This document shows positions 25,137 to 34,145 of a stretch of 64,000 nt of DNA, piece after piece. The translations under genes and the position numbers were made by a program. A model generated the notes under the pieces. It did not search any database, had not been told where the DNA came from, and saw nothing but the letters and a program-made list of their open reading frames with translations. The stretch covers positions 1 through 64,000 of the forward strand of contig JANQQR010000027.1 of assembly GCA_028289195.1 (NCBI GenBank), given 5' to 3'. Origin of the DNA: Phycisphaerales bacterium. Lineage in GTDB: Bacteria; Planctomycetota; Phycisphaerae; Phycisphaerales; UBA1924. The stretch's first letter is position 1, and each line of letters begins with the position of its first letter.

Positions 25137-27164
25137 ATGAATTGTCACAGTCTCATTTCTGTCGGAGCGTCGCTGGTGCTTGCCGCCGCGGCGTGCGCGG
25201 GGCCGCTGAATCCTCCTGCGGGCCCAATAGCGCCGAGCAACAAGACGCTCAACGAGGTGGAGCCGTCCACGCCGGTCGATCAGACGAACACTCCTGGCGA
25301 CGCCAGCGCGACATTCAAGATCACCAAGCCGGGCGCGTACCACCTCGTCGGCAATCTGTCCGGCGACTTCAGCAAGCCCGTGATCGCGATCATCGCATCG
25401 GATGTGTTGCTCGACCTCAGGGGATTCAAGATCGCCGGGATCAGCAACGGTGGGGTCGGGATCACTACGTTCGGCGTCACGGCAACGGATCAGAAGCGCA
25501 TCAGGGTGGTCAACGGGAGCATCACAGGATGCCGGCGGGGCGTGAGCCTGCTGGGGGCGGGTGCGAACTGCGTGGTTGCGGATGTCTCGGTTGGGGGGCT
25601 CGACGGCTCGGTCGACGGGGTCAACGTCGGGGAGACATCTCTCGTGAGCCGTTGCACGGTTTCGGGTGTCAGCACCTACGGCTGCCAGGCCGGCGCCGGC
25701 AGCCGGGTGCAGGACTGCGTGTTCGACGGCTGCTTCACGGGCGTCCAGGCGTTCCCGGATGTCGCGGTGCAGCGCTGCGCGATCCTGAACAACGGCACCG
25801 GCCATGCCATCTTCGCGAACCCGAACTGCCTGATCACCGATTGCGTGATCTCGCAGGGTCAGGGCAGCGGGATCCGTCTCGTCAACGGCGGCATCGTGGA
25901 TCGGTGCATCCTCGAGTTCCTGGATGGTGACGGGATCACAAGCGGAGGCATCGTCCGCAACTCGATCCTCCGCGACATCGGCCTCGACGGAATCCGCAAC
26001 ACCCGCCTCGTGGAGAACTGCACGCTCCTGAACATCGGCCAAGACGCGATCGAAGCCGGCATCGCCCGAAACTGCGACGTCGCAGGGGCCACGAAGATCG
26101 GCATCGCGGTGACCGAACTCGCCGAGGGCTGCAACGTCGAGAGCTGCGAGTTCGGCATCACCACGCTCCTCGGAGGCGAGGGAGCCCGTGTGGTTGATTG
26201 CCGGATCAACGGCGCGGACGGCAACGCTCTCGAACTCGACGTTGATGCCGAGGCGGTGGGGTGCATCGTCCGGAACGCGACGGCGGTCGGGATCACCGGC
26301 AACGGCGACAACCGGATCGAGCAATGCGCGGTCATGGGCGCGGGCCTGTTCGGCATCGCCGTCAACGATGGCGCCACGATCCGCGACTGCCGGATCGAAG
26401 GCGCGGGGATCCAGGGAGTGTTCGTGAGCAACGACGCGCTCGTCGAAGGAGTGACGGTGACCGATTCGGGCGCCGAGGGCATCATCGGGCTCGACACCGT
26501 CCGTGTGATCGGGTGCAGCATCTTCAGCCCACTCGGCGATGGGATCGAGCTCGGGAGCAACTTTCTCGTCAAGGACTGCCTGATCAACGAGGCAAACGGC
26601 ACGGGGATCACCGCGGGAACCGACGGGATCATCGAGAGCTGCGTCATCTCAGATGTCTCGACGACGGGGATTCGTGTGACCAGCGACGTGACGATCACCG
26701 GGTGCACCGTGCAGGACTCCGGCACGGGGATCGAGGTCAACAACGTCGCGAACGTCGATCGATGCACAATCAAGTCTTGTCGAGGTGATGGAATCGACGT
26801 TGGAGAGTCCAGCCTCGTCTCGAACTGCATCCTGAACAACATCAGGGATCATGGAATCGTTCTCGCGCGGGGGAGCACAGCGAAGGACAACCGGATGGAC
26901 TTCGTGAGCGTCGGCCCGGCGATGCTGGACGGCGCAGGGATCGAGATCGTTGGCACACAGTGCCGGGTCCAGGGCAACGAGATCAGCCGCTGCGACAACG
27001 GCATCCGCTCGAACGCGGGCCGGTGCTTGATCGTGCAGAATGCGATTACCGACCAGTCGTTGACGGCAATCGTCACAGGGCCGGGCGATCTGTCCGGGCC
27101 GACGCTCGTAGAGCCCAACTTCGCGAACTTCCTGGATTACGTTTGGGCCAACTTCGTGTACTAG
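25137..27164 (+). CDS. Secreted right-handed beta-helix protein, paralog 3 of 3
   Basis: 675 residues, the longest of the three. ATG at 25137 with AGGGAAAG upstream. Signal peptide LISVGASLVLAAAACAG, then GPLNPPAGPIAPSNKTLNEV and TPVDQTNTPGDAS. It has the most beta-helix coils (for example VSRCTVSGVSTYGCQAG, LLDLRGFKIAG, IENCAVMGAGLFGIAVN-like units) and the shared cap with CILNNIRDHGIVLA, DNRMDFVS and GNEISRCDNGI. The shared N- and C-ends with an enlarged middle indicate duplication followed by coil expansion. It ends 52 bp from the convergent PAS/PilZ gene. Confidence 0.82.
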   Translation: MNCHSLISVGASLVLAAAACAGPLNPPAGPIAPSNKTLNEVEPSTPVDQTNTPGDASATFKITKPGAYHLVGNLSGDFSKPVIAIIASDVLLDLRGFKIAGISNGGVGITTFGVTATDQKRIRVVNGSITGCRRGVSLLGAGANCVVADVSVGGLDGSVDGVNVGETSLVSRCTVSGVSTYGCQAGAGSRVQDCVFDGCFTGVQAFPDVAVQRCAILNNGTGHAIFANPNCLITDCVISQGQGSGIRLVNGGIVDRCILEFLDGDGITSGGIVRNSILRDIGLDGIRNTRLVENCTLLNIGQDAIEAGIARNCDVAGATKIGIAVTELAEGCNVESCEFGITTLLGGEGARVVDCRINGADGNALELDVDAEAVGCIVRNATAVGITGNGDNRIEQCAVMGAGLFGIAVNDGATIRDCRIEGAGIQGVFVSNDALVEGVTVTDSGAEGIIGLDTVRVIGCSIFSPLGDGIELGSNFLVKDCLINEANGTGITAGTDGIIESCVISDVSTTGIRVTSDVTITGCTVQDSGTGIEVNNVANVDRCTIKSCRGDGIDVGESSLVSNCILNNIRDHGIVLARGSTAKDNRMDFVSVGPAMLDGAGIEIVGTQCRVQGNEISRCDNGIRSNAGRCLIVQNAITDQSLTAIVTGPGDLSGPTLVEPNFANFLDYVWANFVY

Positions 27165-27216
27165 CCGCGTCGGCCGGTGCGAGTGCGGACTGGCATCGCG
27201 CTGGCGGCCCGGGCGC

Positions 27217-29820
27217 TCAATCGTCGCTGAGCGGGCGCATCGTCAGCGGGCGGTAGGCCATCGCGATCTCGAGGATCGTGCGGTGCGTCTGGGGGTCCAC
27301 TCCCTGGAACTCCAGCATCGCTTCGTGCTGGCGCCCGCTCTTCTTCTCGCACGAGGCTACGTTCGCGTCGATCTCGACCCGCTCGTTCTCTGCCGAGACC
27401 AGCCGGAGCGTCACCGACCCCTTGAGGTGCTTACCGGTGCGTACCCGGGCGCCGCGCGGCCCGAGTTCGAGCACCTCGCCGAGGTTGCATTTGTGAAGCT
27501 CCTGAGGCAGGCGCGGGGGTCCCGAGCGCGTGGGCCGGGCGGAAGGCACCCGGATGCCCGAGTCGATGCCCTGCCCGTCCGAGTTGATCGCGGGAGTCAG
27601 CATCGACACAGGGCCGCTCTCCCGCGCCGTTTCGGAGGCGCCCGCTTCCGGCTCGGAAGACACGGGAGCCGGCGGAGCGGTCGAGGTCTCTAGTCCGGGG
27701 CGCGACCGGCGCGACAGGTTGAGCGAGAGCCAGACGGAGAAAGTCTCGGGATCGGCCTGCTCCAGACCGAACTCGCCGGACATCTCGCGAAGGAGTGCCC
27801 AGGCCCGGGCGGCGCGTCTCGCGCCGCCTGCCGGCGATGCCTCGGCTTCGTCGGTGAGCGCGAAGAGCGTGTGGAGGTCTCCAGCCTCCTCGGCACAGCC
27901 GGTCCGCTCGATCTGCAGGCGGAGCGCCGCCTGCGAGTCGGAGGTCCCCTCGGAGCTGAGCGATACGTTGCAGGTTCCCCCTCGGCCGGCGTGCAGCGTG
28001 TGCGCCGCGAGCAGCAGCAGCACCTCACGGATCCGCGCAGAATCAGCGCAGACCTGGGTCGGGAACGAGGGATCGATCGATGCGCTCAACTCGATGTCGT
28101 TCGCCTGCGCAACCGGCTCCAGGAGGTCGATGGTCTGCTGCACGGCGGCGCGCATGTCGAATGCTCGGGCGCTCCCGGAAGGCGATCGGTCAGCCTCATC
28201 GCCAGGGAGCCCGCCCTCGCCTTCGAGCAGCACGATCATGGAGTCGAGGCTGGCCCGCACGCTGTCGAGTGCATCCAGCTGGAGTTCGTCCAGCCCGCTC
28301 AGACGGATCCGGTCGACCAGATCGCGGAGGCCCCCGCATTGAGGGCGCATGGCGTGCGCGAGCGAACGCGCGCGTTCGTGAGATCGCTCGTGGATCTGGT
28401 TCTCGTTGTCGTGCAGAGCGTCGACAGCCCCGGCATGCTCTGCCCGCTCGGCTTCGAGGTCTCGCCCGAGATCCTGATTCTGCTCCGTCAGTCGCCGGAC
28501 CTTGAGCCGAAGCTGAGACGCTGCATCCCGATCCGCCGCGGCGTCGGCGAGTGCGGAGGCGACGCGGCGCTCTGCCTCCTCAGCCTGCTCCTCCTTTTCC
28601 TGGAGGGTCAGGCGAAGGGCCTCGGAGTCGCTCTCGATGCGCGCGAGCTTTCGATTGAGTTTCGTCACCTCGGCCCGCGACTTCCGGAGGTCGTCCCGCG
28701 CAACCCGCTCCTTCGCGTTCGCCTGGACGGTTTCGAGTTCGGCTTCCTCGAGGCGCTCGCTGGCCGCTGACGCCTTCTGCTTGGCGTCCTCGGCCACCTG
28801 CTTGTACCGATCCCGCGACCGGCTCGCGGATGTCAGCTCACTCTTGAGCCCGGCCACCTGCGCCTCGGCGGAGCCGGCTTCGTCGCGCAGACGCTCGAGT
28901 TCACCGTTCGCGCGGGCGAGTTCGTCCGCCCGCTTTGAATCCTGCTCGACTTGGGCCGTGATATCGACACCGACCGCGACGTAGCCCAGGAGCGAGTCGT
29001 TGTCATCGCGTTGAGGGACGAAGCGCTCGCGGATCCACCGGTTCGCGCCGTTGGTGCACGCCAGGCCGTATTCGAGTTCGCGCACCGATGGCCCGGACTC
29101 GAGGAGCGGCGCTCCCAGTTGCTCGAACAGCGCTCGATCGGATGCGTGCACGCAGTCCAACCACGCGTGGCCCAGGAGTTGCGAATCGTCCCGACCGGTG
29201 ACTTCACGGAACCGGGCGTTGAAGTGCGAGCGCGTGCCGTCGGGCAGCAGCACCGAGACCATCACAGGGAAGGACTCCAGCGACTCCTCGAGCAGGCGCG
29301 CGCCCCCCAATGCACCGTGGAGTGCGATCGCGAGCGACCGTCTCCGGGCGCCGGTCAGGAGGGCCGTGAGCGCCGCGATCCAGATCAGAGCCGTCAGCCC
29401 GAACTTCACCTGGACTGGGCCGTCGGCGCGCTGCGCCCATTCGCTGGCCATGGGCTCGAATCGCAGGATACCGGCCGCAACCGGGCCGATCAGCCCGAGG
29501 ACGATCGATGCCCACCACAGGGCCCGGTCGGGGCGCACCGACTCGGCCCGGTCCGAGTTCGAGACCAGGGATCTCTGACGCTGCGCCAAGCCGAGCCGAT
29601 GCCGGAGGTCCCTGGCATTGCCCGCGTTCCGAGCGGCGCCCTGCACCAGCAGGCACGCGCACACTCCCGCGCAAAGCCCGGAGAGCAGCAGTGGTTCGGG
29701 GAGCGATGGGGCGGCGCCGATCTGCTCCAACCAAATAAACGCGGTGCAGGCACCGGCGAGCGGCAGCGTCAGCCAGGCGGGGAGTCCGAGGAGCCGTTTT
29801 GGATCCGACCGATTCGTCAC
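27217..29820 (-). CDS. Membrane PAS protein with degenerate kinase region and PilZ-like C-terminus
   Basis: 867 residues from GTG 29820 (AGGGG upstream). Four membrane helices in the first 160 residues are followed by a PAS domain (SFPVMVSVLLPDGTRSHFNA to LLGYVAVGVDIT), a coiled coil of about 200 residues (AEAQVAGLKSELTSASRSRD onward), then RARSLAHAMRPQ, which resembles a DHp helix with one His. The ATPase-like part keeps RIREVLLLLAAHTLHAG in place of the N-box Asn pattern and lacks G1/G2 boxes, so kinase activity is unlikely. The last 110 residues look PilZ-like (NLGEVLELGPRGARVRTGKH, LRLVSAENERVEIDANVAS). Possibly a c-di-GMP-responsive output protein. Confidence 0.7.
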   Translation of the reverse strand: MTNRSDPKRLLGLPAWLTLPLAGACTAFIWLEQIGAAPSLPEPLLLSGLCAGVCACLLVQGAARNAGNARDLRHRLGLAQRQRSLVSNSDRAESVRPDRALWWASIVLGLIGPVAAGILRFEPMASEWAQRADGPVQVKFGLTALIWIAALTALLTGARRRSLAIALHGALGGARLLEESLESFPVMVSVLLPDGTRSHFNARFREVTGRDDSQLLGHAWLDCVHASDRALFEQLGAPLLESGPSVRELEYGLACTNGANRWIRERFVPQRDDNDSLLGYVAVGVDITAQVEQDSKRADELARANGELERLRDEAGSAEAQVAGLKSELTSASRSRDRYKQVAEDAKQKASAASERLEEAELETVQANAKERVARDDLRKSRAEVTKLNRKLARIESDSEALRLTLQEKEEQAEEAERRVASALADAAADRDAASQLRLKVRRLTEQNQDLGRDLEAERAEHAGAVDALHDNENQIHERSHERARSLAHAMRPQCGGLRDLVDRIRLSGLDELQLDALDSVRASLDSMIVLLEGEGGLPGDEADRSPSGSARAFDMRAAVQQTIDLLEPVAQANDIELSASIDPSFPTQVCADSARIREVLLLLAAHTLHAGRGGTCNVSLSSEGTSDSQAALRLQIERTGCAEEAGDLHTLFALTDEAEASPAGGARRAARAWALLREMSGEFGLEQADPETFSVWLSLNLSRRSRPGLETSTAPPAPVSSEPEAGASETARESGPVSMLTPAINSDGQGIDSGIRVPSARPTRSGPPRLPQELHKCNLGEVLELGPRGARVRTGKHLKGSVTLRLVSAENERVEIDANVASCEKKSGRQHEAMLEFQGVDPQTHRTILEIAMAYRPLTMRPLSDD

Positions 29821-30063
29821 GCACGCGACCCCTGTTGCCGACTCAGACGCCTGTCCGATCGGGTATCGCCGTGCTGGTTCAGCGCGCTCGCGCACGACGC
29901 CCTGAGTCGGATGTCGGAGATCCGAATCGCGCGGATAACCCCGAATCGTGGGGGCGGCCCGTTGTGCCGGAGTCTGTAGTGGTGGTCCCGAGCAGCGAAG
30001 AGACGCTCGAGGCGATCGCGCGTTATCGGCTGAGAAGACGCGGCCCGTGTGCGAGCCGATCCG

Positions 30064-30795
30064 TCAGGACCCGCCCGTCTTCTTCTTGCGGACGACCTTC
30101 TTCTTGGCCTTCTTCTTGGTCGTCTTGGCGACCTTCTTCTTCGCGACCTTCTTCTTCGATGCGGTCTTCTTGGACGCCGTCGCGGTCGAAGCCGATCGTG
30201 CCGCGTCCGCCTTGGTACCCGGCGCAGCGTTGGCCTTGGCCTCGGCTTTCGCGGAAGCGGCGGCCGCCTTGGCTGCCGCGCGGGATGCGCGGGCCGCGGC
30301 GGCACGCTGGCCGATCGACTGTTTCTCCGCGGTCCCGTTGAGCGGGGGAAGGGGCTCGCCCTCGACGCCGGGCAGGTCCTCGAGACCGAGGTCCGCTGCG
30401 CTGGCGTTGGTCGCAATCTCGAAGCGACCGCCCTGGATCTTCGCTCCCGTCTCGATGTGCACGCGCTCGGTGCGCAGGTCGCCGCGCCAGGTCGCTTTGG
30501 CGCCCATCAGGACGCCGCCGCGGACGCACACCCGCTTGGCATCAACAGTCCCGTGCACCTCGATACCCTGGTGGGCCTCGACGAGCTGGGCGATGATCTT
30601 GCCCTTGCGCTCGACGATGATCTTGCCGCAGGTGCGCAGCTTGGTCACGCCTTGGGCGTTCTTCACCTCGAGATCGTGCACGATGACCCGCTGGCCGCAC
30701 TTGGCGCAGGCCACGGTCATCGCTCGCGCACCGACATCGAACTGCTGGCGGCAGTGGTAGCACTGGACCGTTTTGGAGCCTGCAGCCTTCGCCAT
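30064..30795 (-). CDS. Zinc-ribbon bactofilin with Lys/Ala-rich tail
   Basis: 243 residues. The N-terminus is a four-Cys zinc ribbon (QCYHCRQQF...VACAKCGQRV, residues 11-37). The middle, about 48-130, is a bactofilin/DUF583 beta-helix: GKIIVERKGKIIAQLVEAHQ, VHGTVDAKRVCVRGGV, DLRTERVHIETGAKIQGG. The last 80 residues are Ala/Lys-rich, ending in KKK-repeat units similar to histone-H1-like or nucleic-acid-binding tails. Bactofilins polymerise without nucleotide and organise cell shape or surface structures; the added zinc ribbon and basic tail are unusual. Adjacent to a plain bactofilin 52 bp upstream, so the two may co-assemble. Confidence 0.82.
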   Translation of the reverse strand: MAKAAGSKTVQCYHCRQQFDVGARAMTVACAKCGQRVIVHDLEVKNAQGVTKLRTCGKIIVERKGKIIAQLVEAHQGIEVHGTVDAKRVCVRGGVLMGAKATWRGDLRTERVHIETGAKIQGGRFEIATNASAADLGLEDLPGVEGEPLPPLNGTAEKQSIGQRAAAARASRAAAKAAAASAKAEAKANAAPGTKADAARSASTATASKKTASKKKVAKKKVAKTTKKKAKKKVVRKKKTGGS

Positions 30796-30847
30796 GGCGC
30801 GCGATCACCCCGCCTGTGTATCGGAGAATCGGCGGGGAGACGTTCGA

Positions 30848-31273
30848 TCAGCGCTTGGCGCCGGCCGGCTCGGCCTTCTGGGCGGCGCCCGCGGGCTTGG
30901 CTTCGGCAACGCCGTTGGCCTTGGCGGCGGCGATCTTGCCGGCGTCACCACCAACCTGGCAGTGGCCGACGAAGACGGCGCCTTCCTCGACAACGAGCTT
31001 CTGGGCGATGAGATCGCCACTCATCACGGCGGTCTTGGCGAGCTTGACCTGCTCCTTGCCGGTGACGTCGCCGTCGACGTTGCCCTCGATCGTCACCTTC
31101 GTGCCGTCGACCGAGGCGTTGCAGGTTGCTCCGGAGCCGAGGAGGACCTCGCCCTTGGAGGTGATCTTGCCCTCGATCGTGCCGAGGATCTGGGCGGTCT
31201 TGTCGAACGAGATCTCGCCCTTGATCGTTGTGTCGGCGCCGATGACGGTGCTCTGATTGCTGGCTTCGGACAT
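30848..31273 (-). CDS. Bactofilin (polymer-forming cytoskeletal protein)
   Basis: 141 residues. Core NQSTVIGADTTIKGEISFDK, then AQILGTIEGKITSKGEVLL, TIEGNVDGDVTGKEQVKLA and AVMSGDLIAQKLVVEEGAVF is the bactofilin repeat pattern (about 10-110). The C-terminal tail is Ala/Lys-rich (AAAKANGVAEAKPAGAAQK). ATG at 31273 with GGAGGAAG upstream. Cytoplasmic, likely filament-forming. First gene of the two-bactofilin unit. Named bactofilin on fold pattern only; no member-specific symbol is warranted. Confidence 0.9.
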   Translation of the reverse strand: MSEASNQSTVIGADTTIKGEISFDKTAQILGTIEGKITSKGEVLLGSGATCNASVDGTKVTIEGNVDGDVTGKEQVKLAKTAVMSGDLIAQKLVVEEGAVFVGHCQVGGDAGKIAAAKANGVAEAKPAGAAQKAEPAGAKR

Positions 31274-31470
31274 TGCGGGCTTCCTCCGTTGAGGCGTTTG
31301 AGTCATCCGGTGACGCTCGGGCAATCCGGTGCCCGAGCCGCATTTTGCCGATTGTACCGATCCTCCCGCAGGACGCCAGATCCGGGGGGAGCCGGCAGGA
31401 GGGGCCATGGCCTGTCGTGCGGCCGGTATCCGAGTCCTGATCCCACGGGATCCCGAACCTCGTCCGGTCG

Positions 31471-32400
31471 TCAGGGAACGCACCCCGGCTCGTCGATCTG
31501 GCCGTCGCAATTGTCGTCGATCGAGTTCCCGCAGATCTCCGCCGCGCCTGGGAAGATGTTCGGGTCGTTGTCGTTGCAATCGATGCTCAGCGGGAATCCG
31601 TCGAGGTCGTCGTCGCGGTCCTCGCACCCGTTGGCCGGATTCATGTCGAAGTCGATCCAGCCCGGGAGGCACTCGATCACGCAGGAGCCGAAAACACAGT
31701 TCGATACCTGGTTCGGTCCGGCGGTGCAGACCAGCCCGCAGCCGCCGCAGTTCTGGGGATCGGTGAGCAGGTCGAAGCCTTCGTCGGTCTGCCCGTCGCA
31801 GTCGTTGTCGATCGAGTCGCAGATTTCCTGAGCGGCCGGATTGATGTTCGGATTGTTGTCGTCGCAGTCGACGCTCAGCGGCCATCCGTCCTGATCGTCG
31901 TCGCGGTCTTCGCACCCGTTCACGGGGTTCATGTCGATGTCGATCCAGCCGGGGAGGCACTCAATGATGCATGAGCCGTTTACACAACTGGCGACCTGGT
32001 TCGGTCCGGCGCTGCAGACGAGCCCGCAGCCGCCGCAGTTGTTCGGATCTGTGTTGAGGTTGATGTCCTCGTCGACCAGCATGTCGCAGTCGTCATCCTT
32101 CCCGTTGCACAATTCGGGTGCGCCGGGGAAGACGTTCGGATCGTTGTCGTCGCAGTCGACGTCGTCCGTGAATCCGTCCATGTCGTTGTCAACGGGGCAT
32201 GCCTGGCCCCACGCGCTCAGGACGGTCGTGATGTCATTGAAGTCGATGGCGCCGGAGCAATCGGCGTCGCCCGGGCAGGGGCAGGGGGGCGCCATGCCCC
32301 GGTCGGCCGCCACGGCGCTCACACCGAAGACACCGAGCAGGAGACAGGTACTGGCCGAACCCAGGAGCCCGCCGGCAACGATCGCGGCAGTCGTGCGCAT
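31471..32400 (-). CDS. Secreted MopE-like calcium-motif repeat protein
   Basis: 309 residues, signal peptide (VAGGLLGSASTCLLLGVFGV, then SAVAADR). A dockerin-like block DADCSGAIDFNDITTVLSAWG is followed by two long repeats and a third partial repeat. Each repeat has VDCDDNDPN, NDCDGQTDE, NCGGCGLVCTAGPNQV, GSCVIECLPGWID and NGCEDRDDD. These acidic, Cys-rich units are typical of MopE-like and 'putative metal-binding motif' proteins. Likely a calcium-binding surface protein. Isolated between the bactofilins and tag; stop near a small inverted repeat. Confidence 0.8.
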   Translation of the reverse strand: MRTTAAIVAGGLLGSASTCLLLGVFGVSAVAADRGMAPPCPCPGDADCSGAIDFNDITTVLSAWGQACPVDNDMDGFTDDVDCDDNDPNVFPGAPELCNGKDDDCDMLVDEDINLNTDPNNCGGCGLVCSAGPNQVASCVNGSCIIECLPGWIDIDMNPVNGCEDRDDDQDGWPLSVDCDDNNPNINPAAQEICDSIDNDCDGQTDEGFDLLTDPQNCGGCGLVCTAGPNQVSNCVFGSCVIECLPGWIDFDMNPANGCEDRDDDLDGFPLSIDCNDNDPNIFPGAAEICGNSIDDNCDGQIDEPGCVP

Positions 32401-32466
32401 GTTGAACCTCCCAAGTTGCCCCGGCAGATTCAGGGTACCCCGAGTTCGGCGCGTGGCAAGAAAGTG

Positions 32467-33024
32467 TCACGTGCAATCGGCGTGCCGAGGGCACGTGACG
32501 AGATGGTCGTTGACCATCCCGACGGCCTGCATGAACGCGTACATGATGGTCGGGCCCACGAAGCGAAACCCGAGTCGCTTCAGTTCCTTGCTCAACGCCC
32601 GAGAAATGTCGGTCTCTGCGGGTACCTGCTCCGGTGTTCGCCAGTGATTGACGATCGGCCGTCCGTCGCAGAATTCCCAAAGGAGATCGGCGAACGAGCC
32701 CCGCGCCTGCTGCACGCGGAGAAACGCCTGCGCGTTGGAGACAGCGCTCTCGACTTTCAGGCGGTTGCGGATGATCCCCGGATCTTCGAGAAGGCGCTGG
32801 ATCTTGCGTGAGTCGTACCGCGCAACCAATTCCGGATCGAAACCGTCGAACACGCGCCGGTACGCATCACGTTTGGCCAGCACCGTCTCCCAGCTGAGGC
32901 CCGCCTGCGCGCCCTCGAGCACCAGAAACTCGAACAGCACACGATCGTCGCGCTGGGGAACTCCCCACTCCGTGTCGTGATACGCGATCGAGAGATCGGT
33001 CCGCGCCCAGGCACACCTGGCCAC
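32467..33024 (-). CDS. tag: DNA-3-methyladenine glycosylase I
   Basis: 185 residues, the usual Tag length. Removes 3-methyladenine from alkylated DNA in base-excision repair. CAWA near residue 4, YHDTEWGVP (15-23), LVLEGAQAGLSWETVLAKR (about 35-53) and RFVGPTIMYAFMQAVGMVNDH (in parts) are the family signature. Zinc ligands are probably C4, H16, H174 and C178. GTG at 33024 starts one base after the stop of the upstream hydrolase, so the two are co-transcribed. Confidence 0.96.
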   Translation of the reverse strand: MARCAWARTDLSIAYHDTEWGVPQRDDRVLFEFLVLEGAQAGLSWETVLAKRDAYRRVFDGFDPELVARYDSRKIQRLLEDPGIIRNRLKVESAVSNAQAFLRVQQARGSFADLLWEFCDGRPIVNHWRTPEQVPAETDISRALSKELKRLGFRFVGPTIMYAFMQAVGMVNDHLVTCPRHADCT

Positions 33025-33025
33025 G

Positions 33026-34078
33026 TCAGAGATTCAGCAGCGTCTGGAGGATCGGAGGCAGGTCTGCAAGCGGGTTGGGCGCTACGGAGTGGCCCAGATC
33101 CCGGTACGTCTTCATCCGGACCGTGTAGCCGGCCCGCTCGAACCGGCCCCTGAGGTTCTTGTTCGCATCTTCCAGAACGTCGAGCCCGCCCACGGTGATG
33201 TACACACGCGGCCACAGATCCTTCTCGAGGTCTGTCGGCGGGACGACATCTCGCCCCGGGTAGTTGCCGGAGCACAGGACGACGCCGTACACCTCGTGGG
33301 GGTAGGCGGTCATGTAGTCGAACGCCGCCAGCGCGCCCTGGCTGAATCCGACCAGGATGATGCGGCTGACATCGATCGGGTGCTCTGCGAGCGCCCGCTC
33401 GACGGTCCGCCGGATCACCCAGTCATTCTCGTCGGGGAACCGCCACGAGAACCCGCCCTTGGCCGGCCGCAGCGCGTCGGGAGCCATCGTGATGCACGAG
33501 TTCTGAACGCCGGCGTGCGCCCACGCCTCGAGGATGTCCTTCCCATCGACCTGCAACCCGTGCAGGCAGATCACGAGTGGGACGATCGCGTCGGGCTCGA
33601 GCCCGGGGGGGACGAGTGTCAGGATCTCCTTCTGCTCCCATTCCTGCTTGAGTTCCTCAAACTGCTCGTATCGCTTCGCGTCGGCTGCGTCGAGCAATGC
33701 CACGAACTCGGCCTCCCCTCGGATATTCGCGAGCCCGGGGTCGTTGCGGATCATCTCGGAGGAGTGGAAGCCCTCTTCGATCGCCTGGAACACCCAGCGG
33801 ATGCCGTTGTCGACGTCGCCGCTCAGCGCGAACGCCCGCGCGCAGTTGTACGAGGCCACTCCATCAGAAGGGTCACGCCGCTGCATCTCCATCGCGGTGT
33901 CGATCGCTTCGCGCCACTGCTTCTGCTCCAGGCGGTACTCGTACATCTTCTGCAGGTCCTGAGCCTGATCAGACTGCCCAAATCCGGCCGACGCCAGGAG
34001 TGCAACGCTGGCCGCCGCTGCTGCGACGATTCGCAGGGCCGTGCGGCAGGGATCGGATTGGGGAACAGGGCTGCGCAT
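33026..34078 (-). CDS. Secreted alpha/beta-hydrolase with TPR-like N-terminus
   Basis: 350 residues. Signal peptide (ALRIVAAAAASVALLASAGF), then a TPR-like helical section of about 110 residues (QWREAIDTAMEMQRRDPSDG, SYNCARAFALSGDVDNGIRW) and an alpha/beta-hydrolase. Nucleophile elbow GFSQG with S246, acid D300 in GGLDVLED, and H330 in DLGHS form a full triad; VPLVICLHGLQVDG supplies the oxyanion region. Resembles phospholipase/carboxylesterase and dienelactone-hydrolase-like enzymes. A degenerate paralog lies directly upstream. The substrate is unknown. Confidence 0.8.
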   Translation of the reverse strand: MRSPVPQSDPCRTALRIVAAAAASVALLASAGFGQSDQAQDLQKMYEYRLEQKQWREAIDTAMEMQRRDPSDGVASYNCARAFALSGDVDNGIRWVFQAIEEGFHSSEMIRNDPGLANIRGEAEFVALLDAADAKRYEQFEELKQEWEQKEILTLVPPGLEPDAIVPLVICLHGLQVDGKDILEAWAHAGVQNSCITMAPDALRPAKGGFSWRFPDENDWVIRRTVERALAEHPIDVSRIILVGFSQGALAAFDYMTAYPHEVYGVVLCSGNYPGRDVVPPTDLEKDLWPRVYITVGGLDVLEDANKNLRGRFERAGYTVRMKTYRDLGHSVAPNPLADLPPILQTLLNL

Positions 34079-34145
34079 GGAATGATCTCCGGGGTCGCGT
34101 TCTGGGAGTTAGTTGTAGGCGTATCGGGGGGCCTGCGTTGCGGTC

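Noticed and set aside
21900-27100. Regular repeats that could suggest a CRISPR array or minisatellite
   Set aside because: The repeats are coding, of variable length and sequence, in phase with beta-helix coils; no identical repeat/spacer pattern.
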